Below, piece after piece: positions 1 to 8,027 of a DNA stretch of 10,129 nucleotides. The position numbers and the translations under genes are program-made. The notes beneath the pieces were generated by a model. The model was not told the DNA's origin, ran no database searches, and saw only the letters and a list, made by a program, of their open reading frames with translations. The DNA is from an uncultured Oscillospiraceae bacterium (GTDB lineage Bacteria; Bacillota; Clostridia; Oscillospirales; Acutalibacteraceae), in assembly GCA_900554535.1 (NCBI GenBank), contig USIA01000051.1:1-10129 (forward strand), given 5' to 3'. The first letter of the stretch is position 1. Each line of letters starts with the position of its first letter.

Positions 1-1
1 G

Positions 2-691
2 CCGCTGCCCGAGGCGCATGGCGTTGTGACCATGCGACAGGCCATTGCCCAATCCTGCAACAGCTATTTTGTCCATTTGATGCAGAGCGTGCAGCCGGCT
101 TCCTTCTTGCATATGGCACAGCTTTTGGGATTCGGCGAAAAAGACACACTCGCGCCCGGCTTTGCCGCAGCGGCCGGTGAGCTGCCCACGCTTCGTTCTT
201 TGGCCTCCAAGCAGGCATTGGCCAATTTTTCCTTTGGACAAGGTGTGCTGACGGCTACGCCCCTTCAGGTGGCGGCCATGGTCAACGCTGTGGCATCTGG
301 CGGCATGTATACCACGCCTTCTATAGTAGTGGGGGAGAGAGACGTGCAAACGGGCAAGGTAGATGCGGCCGCGAAACCGGAATCACACGCGGCGATCAGC
401 CAGAAAACAGCCTCGCTGTTAACTTCATATATGCGCGACTGCGTGGAGACCGGCACCGGCAAGGATGGCAAACCAGCCCATGTAACGGCCGCAGCCAAAA
501 CCGCTACAGCGCAGACCGGACGCATCCAGAATGGGCAAGAGGAAAACATTTGCTGGTATGCGGGCTTCTTCCCGGCGGAGCAGCCGCGTTACGTGGTGGC
601 TGTGATGTCCGAGGGCGGTGCAAGCGGCGGCAAGGTCTGCGGCCCGGTTTTCCGGCAGATTGCAGATACACTATATCCAAAAAGCAATTGA
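2..691 (+). CDS. penicillin-binding protein transpeptidase domain, C-terminal part (5' end outside window)
   Basis: The reading frame is open from base 2, so this is the 3' part of a longer gene (about 229 codons seen). The protein would be a membrane-anchored transpeptidase that cross-links peptidoglycan outside the membrane. Seen: the SxN motif as SCN (53-61) in the usual Q-x-x-x-SCN-x-F context, and a KTG-box region at 497-505 that reads KTA followed by TAQTG. After that comes a W-[YF]-A-G-F-F-P-A segment and a Y-x-V-x-V strand, which is the normal order of a class B PBP (FtsI/SpoVD/PBP2-like) transpeptidase. The SxxK active serine lies upstream and is not visible. The KTA variant of KTG is notable; KTA-type boxes may be tolerated in some clostridial PBPs, but I cannot confirm that here. 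The exact paralogue (division, elongation or sporulation) cannot be decided from this fragment. The TGA stop overlaps the -35 box of the next transcription unit. Confidence 0.9.
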   Translation, partial: PLPEAHGVVTMRQAIAQSCNSYFVHLMQSVQPASFLHMAQLLGFGEKDTLAPGFAAAAGELPTLRSLASKQALANFSFGQGVLTATPLQVAAMVNAVASGGMYTTPSIVVGERDVQTGKVDAAAKPESHAAISQKTASLLTSYMRDCVETGTGKDGKPAHVTAAAKTATAQTGRIQNGQEENICWYAGFFPAEQPRYVVAVMSEGGASGGKVCGPVFRQIADTLYPKSN

Positions 692-716
692 CAAGTCCGG
701 TCGATGCGCCTATAAT
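688..716 (+). promoter_or_regulatory. consensus sigma-A promoter for the alaS T-box unit
   Basis: A perfect TTGACA (688-693) is followed by a 17-nt spacer and a perfect TATAAT (711-716). The -35 box lies across the TGA stop of the preceding PBP gene. The predicted transcription start is near 723, just upstream of the T-box leader, so alaS has its own strong promoter whose output is then gated by the riboswitch. Confidence 0.88.
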
Positions 717-722
717 AAGATA

Positions 723-972
723 CAGAAGCCTGCGAAAAAGACAATATTTGTAAAAAACGAAGAAGGGCAAAAGGCACGCAAGCAAAAGCGCCCAGAGAGC
801 CGGGAAAAAGATGAGAACCCGGTCGCCTTGGCGTGCCGGCCGGCCTGGAGTTCCGCGCGACGAGCGGCGGCGTTTCTCCCGCGTTAAGGAGTAAGAGCGG
901 CGCCTTTTGGCGCAATTTGGGTGGTACCACGGGTGTTCCCGTCCCATTGCGGACGGGAACACCTTATTTTTT
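723..972 (+). promoter_or_regulatory. T-box riboswitch leader (tRNA-Ala sensing), upstream of alaS
   Basis: Seen: an AGAGAG element (794-799) followed by a CCGGG/CCCGG hairpin (800-804 with 818-822), enclosed by a base-proximal helix GGCACGC/GCGTGCC (773-779 with 831-837). This matches the layout of T-box Stem I. A GCGCC-TTTT-GGCGC hairpin (900-913) sits at the Stem III position. The T-box sequence GGGTGGTACCACGGG lies at 919-933 and an intrinsic terminator follows directly. The TGGT (922-925) that pairs with the uncharged tRNA 3' end predicts a discriminator A, as expected for tRNA-Ala. Family knowledge: uncharged cognate tRNA stabilises the antiterminator and allows read-through into the synthetase gene. 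I could not place the specifier codon with certainty; GCC at 825-827 is a candidate Ala codon. Long open frames crossing this region are artefacts of the RNA gene. Confidence 0.92.
932..972 (+). terminator. intrinsic terminator of the alaS T-box leader
   Basis: Perfect 13-bp stem (932-944 with 951-963), a 6-nt loop and then TTATTTTTT (964-972). Its 5' arm overlaps the end of the T-box sequence, so antiterminator and terminator are mutually exclusive, as the mechanism requires. Confidence 0.93.
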
Positions 973-1015
973 GCGGCTGGACTCGAATTTTATGAAGAAG
1001 GATGGAGATCAACAC

Positions 1016-3643
1016 ATGCAGTGGATGGGACTCAATGAGATCCGCGAGAAATTTCTGGAGTTTTTTGAGGGCAAAGGGCACCTGCGGCTGCCAAGCTTTT
1101 CGCTGATTCCGAAAGACGATAATTCCCTGTTGCTCATTAACAGCGGCATGGCACCCATGAAGAAATATTTCACCGGCGAGGTTACGCCCCCGCGCACGCG
1201 CGTGACGACCTGCCAGAAGTGCATCCGCACCGGCGACATCGACAACGTCGGCATCACTGACCGCCACGGCACCTTCTTTGAAATGCTGGGCAACTTCTCT
1301 TTTGGCGATTATTTTAAGCACGAGGCGACAGCCTGGGCTTGGGAATTCTGCACAAAGGTCATGGAAATGCCGGTCGACAAGCTGTGGGTCACGATCTATC
1401 AAGACGACGACGAAGCGTTTGATATCTGGACCAAAGAAGTCGGCGTGGATCCGAGCCATATCGTCCGCCTGGGCAAGGAGGACAACTTCTGGGAGCATGG
1501 CCCCGGCGCTTGCGGCCCCTGTTCGGAAATCTACTTTGACCGCGGAATTGAGCATGGCTGCGGCAAACCCACCTGTGGCCCAGGCTGCGATTGCGACCGC
1601 TATGTTGAGTTCTGGAACATTGTGTTCTCGCAGTTTAACAGCGACGGCGAGGGCCATTATCCGCCCTTGGAGCATCCGAATATCGATACGGGCATGGGCC
1701 TGGAGCGCTTGGCCTGCGTGATGCAGAACGTGGATAACCTGTTTTTGGTCGATACGATCCAAAATATCATGAAGGATGTTTCCCGCGTAGCGGGTATCGC
1801 CTATGGCACGGATAAAAAGGCGGATATCTCTCTGCGCGTGATCACCGACCATATCCGCTCCACCGTCTTTATGATTGCAGACGGCGTAATGCCCTCGAAT
1901 GAAGGCCGCGGCTATGTGTTGCGCCGCCTTCTGCGCCGTGCGGCGCGTCACGGCCGGTTGCTGGGCATTGACCACCCGTTCTTGACCGAGATTGCTAAGG
2001 TCGCGATTCACGAGAGCGAAGGCGCTTACCCGGAGCTTGCCGAAAAGCAGACGCTTATTCTCAAACTGATTTCTGTCGAAGAGGATAGCTTTGCCCGCAC
2101 GATTGACCAAGGCTCGCAGCTTTTGGACAGCATCATTGAAAAGAGCGCAGGCAAGGTGATTAGCGGTGCGGACGCATTTAAACTCAGCGACACGTATGGT
2201 TTCCCGATCGACCTGACTAAAGAGATCGCGGCCGAACATGGCATGACTGTGGACGAAGAATCTTTCCGCAAACTGATGCAGGAGCAAAAGATTCGCGCAC
2301 GCAACGCCCGCAAAGAAGCGGACATCGACGCCTGGGCGGGTGAGAACGACCTGCTGGAGGGCGTGCCAGAGACAAAATTCCTCGGCTATCTCGAGCAGAG
2401 CACCCAGGCCAAGGTGCTGGCGATCCTCAAGGATGGTGCACGCGCAGACAGCGCCGATGTGGGGGAAGAAATTGGACTGGTGTTGGATCAAACCACATTT
2501 TATGCGGAAAGCGGCGGACAAGTGGGGGACACTGGTTCGATTTCTGGAGACGAATGCATGTTGGTGGTGAACGATACCACAAAGAATCACGCCAAGAACT
2601 TTATTCACCATGCGGTGGTGGAAGCGGGCACCGTACGTGTGGGAGACACGGTTTCGGTGGAACCGGACTGGAACCGCCGCGAAGCCATCATGCGCAACCA
2701 CACGGCTGCGCATCTGCTGCAGGCAGCGCTGCGCAAGGTGCTGGGCGACCATGTGGAGCAGGCCGGCCAGCTGGTTAACGACAAGGCGGTCCGCTTTGAC
2801 TTCACGCATTTTGAGGCGCTCTCCAAGGCAGAGCTGCACCAGGTGGAGTTGCTGGTCAATAAGGAAATCATGGCGGCTGTACCGGTCGATGTGCGTGAGA
2901 TGCCGATCGAAGAAGCCAAAAAGCTCGGGGCCATGGCACTGTTTGGCGAAAAATACGGCGACATCGTGCGCGTGGTTTCGGTGGATGATTTTAGCCGTGA
3001 GTTCTGCGGCGGTACGCATGTGGCGAACACGGGCAATCTGGGCATGTTCAAGATTGTTTCCGAGAGCAGCGTGGCTGCGGGTGTGCGCCGTATCGAGGGC
3101 GTTACGGGCTTGAATACATTGGCTTATGTGGATGAAACGCTCCACGCCCTGGGCAGCACGGCTGCGGCGCTCAAGGCCAATTCGCTGACCGGGGTCGCTG
3201 AAAAAGCCGCCCAGATCATGTCAGAGCTCAAAGCAAAGGAAAATATGGTCGCTACGATCCGCGAACGTTTAGCGGATGTGCAGGCGCACGGCATCTTTGA
3301 AAATGCCAAGCTGATTAACGGCGTGCGCATTATCACGGCCATGTTCTCCGCTACGTCGCCGGATGGTCTGCGTACGGTGTGCGACAAGCTGCGCGAATTT
3401 GCGCCAAACCTTGTCGCGGTGTTGGCGGGTACGCACGATGGCAAGGCAAACATCGCGGTCAGTGTCAGCAAAAATGCTCAGGAGAAGGGCCTTAATGCGG
3501 GAAAAATTGTCCGTGAGGTCGCCAAAATTGCCAACGGCAAGGGCGGCGGCAAGCCGGACTTCGCGATGGCTGGTGCCAAAGATCTCACAAAGCTTGATGA
3601 GGCCCTCGAAGCTGCCGAGGGGATTATCCGTGGCATGATGTAA
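1016..3643 (+). CDS. alaS: alanine--tRNA ligase (AlaRS)
   Basis: Charges tRNA-Ala with alanine and edits Ser/Gly misacylation in the cytoplasm. 875 aa, close to the family norm (about 875). Start choice: ATG 1016 has GGAG (1004-1007) at 8-nt spacing and gives the usual N-terminus M-Q-W-M-G-L-N-E-I-R. The in-frame ATG at 992 lacks a good RBS and frames further upstream lie in the T-box. Seen: the class II catalytic core with the NSGMAPMKKYF and R-T-x-x-x-T-x-Q-x-C-x-R segments, then DRHGTFFEMLGNFSFGDYF; a Cys-rich insert (CGKPTCGPGCDC) before the W-N-x-V-F-x-Q-F strand; an editing domain with HTAAH at residues 562-566 and CGGTH at 664-668 (zinc ligands); and a C-terminal C-Ala domain ending G-K-G-G-G-K-P-D-F-A. 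Regulation is by the upstream T-box. Nothing is truncated. Confidence 0.98.
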   Translation: MQWMGLNEIREKFLEFFEGKGHLRLPSFSLIPKDDNSLLLINSGMAPMKKYFTGEVTPPRTRVTTCQKCIRTGDIDNVGITDRHGTFFEMLGNFSFGDYFKHEATAWAWEFCTKVMEMPVDKLWVTIYQDDDEAFDIWTKEVGVDPSHIVRLGKEDNFWEHGPGACGPCSEIYFDRGIEHGCGKPTCGPGCDCDRYVEFWNIVFSQFNSDGEGHYPPLEHPNIDTGMGLERLACVMQNVDNLFLVDTIQNIMKDVSRVAGIAYGTDKKADISLRVITDHIRSTVFMIADGVMPSNEGRGYVLRRLLRRAARHGRLLGIDHPFLTEIAKVAIHESEGAYPELAEKQTLILKLISVEEDSFARTIDQGSQLLDSIIEKSAGKVISGADAFKLSDTYGFPIDLTKEIAAEHGMTVDEESFRKLMQEQKIRARNARKEADIDAWAGENDLLEGVPETKFLGYLEQSTQAKVLAILKDGARADSADVGEEIGLVLDQTTFYAESGGQVGDTGSISGDECMLVVNDTTKNHAKNFIHHAVVEAGTVRVGDTVSVEPDWNRREAIMRNHTAAHLLQAALRKVLGDHVEQAGQLVNDKAVRFDFTHFEALSKAELHQVELLVNKEIMAAVPVDVREMPIEEAKKLGAMALFGEKYGDIVRVVSVDDFSREFCGGTHVANTGNLGMFKIVSESSVAAGVRRIEGVTGLNTLAYVDETLHALGSTAAALKANSLTGVAEKAAQIMSELKAKENMVATIRERLADVQAHGIFENAKLINGVRIITAMFSATSPDGLRTVCDKLREFAPNLVAVLAGTHDGKANIAVSVSKNAQEKGLNAGKIVREVAKIANGKGGGKPDFAMAGAKDLTKLDEALEAAEGIIRGMM

Positions 3644-3702
3644 TACGAAAGAGACTTCATGTGCCGCCTGCGTTCTCACTGAGAATTGGCGTGCTGCCGT
3701 AC

Positions 3703-3731
3703 TTGCCTTTTTTACAGGATCCGTTTATAAT
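3703..3731 (+). promoter_or_regulatory. probable sigma-A promoter for the HIT-to-rnmV gene cluster
   Basis: TTGCCT (3703-3708), a 17-nt spacer and TATAAT (3726-3731), 41 bases upstream of the HIT start codon. There is no convincing terminator between alaS and this point (only a short TTCTC/GAGAA hairpin without an adjacent T-run), so some read-through from alaS is possible. Confidence 0.68.
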
Positions 3732-3771
3732 AAAACCAATCAGAGATTGGAAACAGATGGGAGGGACAAAC

Positions 3772-4110
3772 ATGGATTGTGTTTTCTGCAAGATCGCATC
3801 GGGCGAGCTCCCCAGCACCCGCGTGTATGAGGACGATCTCTGCGTTGCATTCAAAGATTTGGAGCCGCAGGCGCCGTTCCACGTTTTGATTATTCCGCGC
3901 GAGCACATTACCTCCGCGGCAGAGATCACGCCGGAAAATAGCCAAATTGTTGCGCATATCTTTGAGGTGGCGGCAAAACTCGCAAAAGAAAACGGCCTTG
4001 ACGCTGGTTGGCGCATTGTGAGCAACGTCGGCAAAGATGGCGGACAGACCGTGATGCATATGCACTTTCACCTGCTCGGTGGGCGCGCCATGGCGTGGCC
4101 GCCCGGCTGA
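3772..4110 (+). CDS. HIT-family (HinT-like) purine nucleoside phosphoramidase
   Basis: 112 aa, the usual length for HinT/PKCI-type histidine triad proteins, which hydrolyse AMP-lysine and other adenosine phosphoramidates in the cytosol. Seen: the N-terminal CVFCKI metal/fold signature (C-x-x-C), the D-L-x-P-x-A-P-x-H-x-L-I-I-P-x-x-H segment, the catalytic triad motif H-M-H-F-H (His96, 98, 100), and the terminal GGR-x-M-x-WPPG motif of the HinT branch. Start ATG 3772 is chosen because GGGAGGG (3759-3765) sits 6 nt upstream and the protein then begins exactly at the family N-terminus; the open frame further upstream runs through the promoter. It is the first gene of the cluster and its physiological substrate in this organism is unknown. 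Confidence 0.95.
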   Translation: MDCVFCKIASGELPSTRVYEDDLCVAFKDLEPQAPFHVLIIPREHITSAAEITPENSQIVAHIFEVAAKLAKENGLDAGWRIVSNVGKDGGQTVMHMHFHLLGGRAMAWPPG

Positions 4111-4152
4111 TTTGCGTCCCGTATTCTAGTCAGAGAAAGGCCGGTTAAGATT

Positions 4153-4719
4153 GTGAACCAGTTGATTACAAAAAACGGTAAGCCCTACTACCATATGACG
4201 ATTGCGGGCTGTGAACGCGATCTGCCCATCTGTCCAATCAGCGACACGATGTCGATTGCTGGCTTTGTGATGCTCGGCGATGCAGAGATTGCTGTTGCCA
4301 GCGCCAAAGAATTGCTAGCGCGCTGCCCGGCGCACGATGTGATCGTCACCGCTGAGGCGAAGGGGATTCCGCTGGCGCATGAGATGGCGCGCCAGGAGCA
4401 TGGCCGCTATGTTGTTGCCAGAAAAGGACTCAAAGCGTATATGCGTAACCCGATCCATGTAGCGGTCAAATCGATCACAACAGACCACGTGCAAGAGCTT
4501 TATCTCTCGGAGGAGGATTATGCGGGCCTGCACGGCAAACGCGTCCTGATTGTGGATGACGTGATCAGTACAGGCGAGTCCCTGCGTGCACTGGAAAAGC
4601 TGGTGGAGGCGTTTGGCGGCGATATCGTCGGACGTGCCGCTGTCTTGGCGGAAGGAGATGCGGCAACGCGGAAAGACATTCTATTCCTCGAACCGTTGCC
4701 AATGTTCCCGCAAAAATAA
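4153..4719 (+). CDS. phosphoribosyltransferase family protein (adenine/xanthine PRTase-like)
   Basis: 188 aa type I PRTase. The PRPP-binding loop VLIVDDVISTGES is at residues 131-143 and the catalytic-loop region lies before it. A conserved E-A-K-G-I-P-L-A stretch is near residue 70 and an R-K-G-x-K-x-Y segment (flexible loop/hood region) near residue 95. Members transfer a purine base onto PRPP for salvage; this subgroup resembles adenine phosphoribosyltransferase, but xanthine/hypoxanthine use or a regulatory role (PurR-like) cannot be excluded from sequence alone. The start is GTG 4153 with AAAGG (4136-4140) upstream at a rather long 12-nt spacing; there is no better in-frame start. It lies 42 nt after the HIT gene and 33 nt before comEC, so the three are probably co-transcribed. 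Purine chemistry links it loosely to the HIT hydrolase. Confidence 0.88.
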   Translation: MNQLITKNGKPYYHMTIAGCERDLPICPISDTMSIAGFVMLGDAEIAVASAKELLARCPAHDVIVTAEAKGIPLAHEMARQEHGRYVVARKGLKAYMRNPIHVAVKSITTDHVQELYLSEEDYAGLHGKRVLIVDDVISTGESLRALEKLVEAFGGDIVGRAAVLAEGDAATRKDILFLEPLPMFPQK

Positions 4720-4752
4720 GAACAAGGGCCCTGTTTGGAAAGGGAATTGAAC

Positions 4753-6975
4753 ATGAAACGGCCGTTTGCGTTGGTGGGATTTACATATCTACTGACACAA
4801 GCGGTTTCTGTTTTTCTGGGCGGAAAGGGCGCATTTTTTCTCAGCCTATTCTGCCTGCTGGCGGGGCTTTTTCTGCTGTGCCTGCGTGCCTGGCGGCGGG
4901 AGCCACTGCTCGTGCTGCCGGTCGCTTTTCTGGCGGCAGCTGTAGCAAGCGGCGCATTCGTCGCGGGAAACGCTCCGCTTGAAAAGGCTGCGCAGACCAA
5001 TGGAGGCCGTACCGTCGAATTGATCGGGATGGTCTGTGAACTGCCCAGCTTCGATGGTGGAAAAACACATTACACAGTGGAGGTGGAGGCCTGTACAGGT
5101 GATAGCAGCCTTATTGGACTTCGAGTACAGTTGACTTCCGGAGAAACTTTCGCAGCCGAATTGTTCGACCGTATCCAGGGGACAGTCAAGCTGTATAAAC
5201 CCGCAGGCAACGGCTTCTTTTCCAGGCGCAGCCAGCTTTTGGCTGACCGGGTCATCTTACAAGGTTTTTTCAATGAATATGAGCCTTATGCGGTACGGGC
5301 AGCAGAAGTTCCGGCCTGGGAAAAAGTCCCTTATCAGCTGCGGACCGCCATGGAGCAGGCCATTGAGACCCATCTGAATACACCGCAGTCCGCTTTGGCA
5401 CGCGGACTTCTGCTGGGTGGTTCTGATGGAATTTCCACGGAGGTTCAGGATGCTTTTCGCGATGCCGGCGTATATCATCTTCTTTCGGTTTCTGGCGTGC
5501 ATATGGCGGCTGTTGCGCAGTTTTTGCTGGTGTTGCTGTCGGTAATGCCGATTCCCCGGCGGCTGCGGTATGTACTCGCGTGCGCGGGGGTATTGCTGTT
5601 TATGGCGGTCGCCAACTTTGTGCCCTCTGTACTGCGCAGCGGGTTAATGTATCTGTTGCTGCTGGCAGGCCATCTTTTTTCCCGCCGGGCGGACAGCATC
5701 AATTCCCTGGGCCTTGCTGCGTTGCTGCTCTGCGCATTCAACCCTTATGAGGCGGCGGATATCGGATTCCTGCTCAGTTTTTCCGCAACATTTGGCATTC
5801 TGCTATGTATGCCTCCTTTCACGCGCGTTTTGCAGCGGTACCAGCCACGTCTTCCCATTTTCCGCAGCATATGGACGCTGGTGTGCGGTACTGTGGCTAC
5901 TTCTGTGGTAGCGACAATCTTTACGCTGCCCCTTTGCTTGCTGGTTTTTGACACCACGTCACTGGTTTCTGTGGTGTCCAATTTGTTGGTGCTGCTGCCC
6001 TCTACCTGGCTGTTGTATGCATTGCTGCTCGCGGCCTGTTTCACGGTGGTGCCCATCCCATTTCTGGCTGCCTGCTGCTGGCAGGGCGCGGATCTTTTGG
6101 CGCGTGGATTGCTCTTTGTGACACGTCTCTGTGCAAATTTGCCGTTTGCAACCATTGAAACGCACTACCGTTTTATAACATTGTGGATAGCCTGTGCACT
6201 GCTGTTATTTGGCATAGCCTGTCTGATCGGATGGAGAAGAGGCAAGGCGCCGTTACGGACAGCAGCTTTGCTGAGTGTAATTTTGTTGTTGGTCAACATC
6301 CTGGGATATGAAGTGCAGGCGCGCGACGCCTGTCGGGTGACCGTTGCGGCCAGCGGCGAGGCTGTGAGCGCGGTGCTCTCCTACCGGGGGCACAGTGTGG
6401 TGATTGGCTGCGGAGCGGGGGCTTGGCAGGTTAACAGGATTTTGCGCCGTGTCCAAACCAAAAGCCTGGATACCGTTGTGCTGCTGACACAGGATACACA
6501 GGAAAGCCAGGCCGCGGCAGAACTGCTGAAACAATGGCGGCCGAGGCAGATTGTGCTGCATGCAGGGCTGGCCCTGGACATCTATTTGGAACAGGCGCTT
6601 TCCAATGCCGGCCAGGTGGTTCTTTGCGGCACTACGGCGCAGAGCGCTTTGTGGGATGACACTGCACTTTTGACTTATGCCGACCGATCGGCGCTGCTTT
6701 CGGTCAACGGCGTGAAGATCCTGTTCAATGGCCAGAAGGCAGACCTGTCCTATGTGCCGTCCGTATTTCAAAGCGCGGACATTCTGGTGGGGCCGGACCT
6801 TCCGAAGAATCCTGGAAGTCTCTCGCCGCGGCTGACGTGTTTGAGTATTTATCCCAATTCACTGGACACCTACGACGCTGCGCAGTTTGGCGCGCCTGTC
6901 GTACTGGGCAACGGGGAAGACTTGGTGTTGGAGTCGCAGACGTCCGGCCAATTGGAAATAAGGAGGAACGATTGA
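4753..6975 (+). CDS. comEC: ComEC/Rec2-family DNA uptake channel protein with degenerate C-terminal MBL domain
   Basis: 740 aa polytopic membrane protein; ComEC forms the inner-membrane channel for single-stranded DNA during natural transformation. Seen: two or three N-terminal hydrophobic helices (residues about 1-75), an extracellular OB-like segment (about 80-200), and the competence domain with the hallmark Y-H-L-L-S-V-S-G-V-H (ending near residue 250) and G-F-L-L-S-F-S-A-T-F-G-I. Further transmembrane helices run to about residue 515, followed by a soluble C-terminal domain (about 520-740). That domain aligns in position with the metallo-beta-lactamase nuclease domain, but at the H-x-H-x-D-H site it reads L-L-T-Q-D-T-Q-E-S (577-585), so the metal ligands are gone. 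Start: ATG 4753 with AGGGA (4741-4745) at 7-nt spacing; a TTG six codons upstream is less likely. The stop overlaps the next ATG by one base. Confidence 0.93.
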   Translation: MKRPFALVGFTYLLTQAVSVFLGGKGAFFLSLFCLLAGLFLLCLRAWRREPLLVLPVAFLAAAVASGAFVAGNAPLEKAAQTNGGRTVELIGMVCELPSFDGGKTHYTVEVEACTGDSSLIGLRVQLTSGETFAAELFDRIQGTVKLYKPAGNGFFSRRSQLLADRVILQGFFNEYEPYAVRAAEVPAWEKVPYQLRTAMEQAIETHLNTPQSALARGLLLGGSDGISTEVQDAFRDAGVYHLLSVSGVHMAAVAQFLLVLLSVMPIPRRLRYVLACAGVLLFMAVANFVPSVLRSGLMYLLLLAGHLFSRRADSINSLGLAALLLCAFNPYEAADIGFLLSFSATFGILLCMPPFTRVLQRYQPRLPIFRSIWTLVCGTVATSVVATIFTLPLCLLVFDTTSLVSVVSNLLVLLPSTWLLYALLLAACFTVVPIPFLAACCWQGADLLARGLLFVTRLCANLPFATIETHYRFITLWIACALLLFGIACLIGWRRGKAPLRTAALLSVILLLVNILGYEVQARDACRVTVAASGEAVSAVLSYRGHSVVIGCGAGAWQVNRILRRVQTKSLDTVVLLTQDTQESQAAAELLKQWRPRQIVLHAGLALDIYLEQALSNAGQVVLCGTTAQSALWDDTALLTYADRSALLSVNGVKILFNGQKADLSYVPSVFQSADILVGPDLPKNPGSLSPRLTCLSIYPNSLDTYDAAQFGAPVVLGNGEDLVLESQTSGQLEIRRND

Positions 6976-8027
6976 TGCCCGAAATTTCGGAATCCCAGCT
7001 GCGCAAGGAGATCGAATCCGACGCGCTTGCCGGATTGTATGTGCTGTATGGCGAAGAAAAATACCTGGTGGCTCTGTGGGCAGGCCGCCTGGCGCAAAAG
7101 GCCGCAGGCAACGCGTTCCGTGACTTCAATTTTCAGCAGTTTGGTGGCGACGCCTCGCCCGACGCGGTCGGGGATGCTGTGGAAGCGCTGCCGTTTATGG
7201 CCGAACGCAAGTGTGTGGTGGTGCGGGATCTGACGTTGGATGGGCGCACACCCGCGGAGTTAAAAAAGTTGGCGCAGCTAATCAGCGAGACGCCGGACTC
7301 TACAGTGCTGGTGCTGCAATTCGCCTCCAGCAGCCCGGCTTTTAAGAAGGACAAAAAATGGAAAGATCTGTATGCGCTATGCACCCAGCATGGAAAATGT
7401 GTCGCTTTTCCGCGCCGCAAGCCCGCGGACCTGCAAAAATTGCTGATCTCCACTGCCTCCAAGCGCGGATGTGTACTCGACCGCACGGGTGCGCAGCGGA
7501 TCGTCTCCTATTGCGGAGACAACCTGGAAACCCTCCTCAACGAGCTCGAAAAGGTCTGCGCCTTTACCGGACAGGGACCGATTTCTCTGGAGACGATCGA
7601 CCGGTTGGTTACGCGCAATTTGGAAGCGCGCGTCTATGATTTGAGTAAGCACCTGCTCGCCGGACGGTATCCAAAGGCCTATGAGACATTGGACCTTTTA
7701 CTGGCACAAAACGAGGAACCGATCAATATTCTGGCGGTCCTGTCCGGCACATATCTGGACCTTTACCGCGTGCGCTGCGCCATGCAGAGCGGAGAAAGTG
7801 CGATGGAGCCAGCCAATCATTTTGATACGTATAAACGCCGAGAATTCCGTCTGCGCAATGCAGAAAACAATGTGCGGCATCTTTCTACCCAGCAGCTGCG
7901 CGACAGCCTGGAAATCCTCCTGGAAACCGACCTCGCGCTCAAAGGTTCGCGCACGGCGCCGCGTATCCTGCTGGAAAAGGCGCTGGCAAAGCTTTTGGTC
8001 ATTGCCAGTGGGGAGGTGGACGCATGA
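6975..8027 (+). CDS. holA: DNA polymerase III delta subunit
   Basis: 350 aa, typical for bacterial HolA, the clamp-loader subunit that opens the beta sliding clamp. Seen: the N-terminal L-Y-V-L-Y-G-E-E-x-Y-L strand/helix (residues about 20-31), the P-F-M-A-E-R-K-x-V-V-V-R-D segment (about 73-85), the D-S-T-V-L-V-L-Q-F strand, the G-D-N-L-E-T-L-L-N-E-L-E-K motif of the AAA+ small domain, and an all-helical C-terminal collar domain with a K-G-S-R motif. Start: ATG 6975 with a perfect AGGAGG (6961-6966) at 8-nt spacing. The ATG shares its A with the comEC TGA stop (TGATG), pointing to translational coupling. comEC next to holA is a common bacterial arrangement. Confidence 0.95.
   Translation: MPEISESQLRKEIESDALAGLYVLYGEEKYLVALWAGRLAQKAAGNAFRDFNFQQFGGDASPDAVGDAVEALPFMAERKCVVVRDLTLDGRTPAELKKLAQLISETPDSTVLVLQFASSSPAFKKDKKWKDLYALCTQHGKCVAFPRRKPADLQKLLISTASKRGCVLDRTGAQRIVSYCGDNLETLLNELEKVCAFTGQGPISLETIDRLVTRNLEARVYDLSKHLLAGRYPKAYETLDLLLAQNEEPINILAVLSGTYLDLYRVRCAMQSGESAMEPANHFDTYKRREFRLRNAENNVRHLSTQQLRDSLEILLETDLALKGSRTAPRILLEKALAKLLVIASGEVDA

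Noticed and set aside
833..1015. In-frame N-terminal extension of alaS through the leader region
   Set aside because: This stretch is the T-box and its terminator; ATG 1016 has the RBS and matches the family N-terminus.
884..3145. A 753-codon open frame on the minus strand, antisense to alaS
   Set aside because: It is the mirror of a GC-biased conserved gene, is rich in His/Arg/Ala as antisense frames are, has no RBS or domain, and would cross the T-box terminator.
3644..3702. Intrinsic terminator after alaS
   Set aside because: Only a 5-bp TTCTC/GAGAA hairpin is present and the T-run at 3708-3713 is too far from it.
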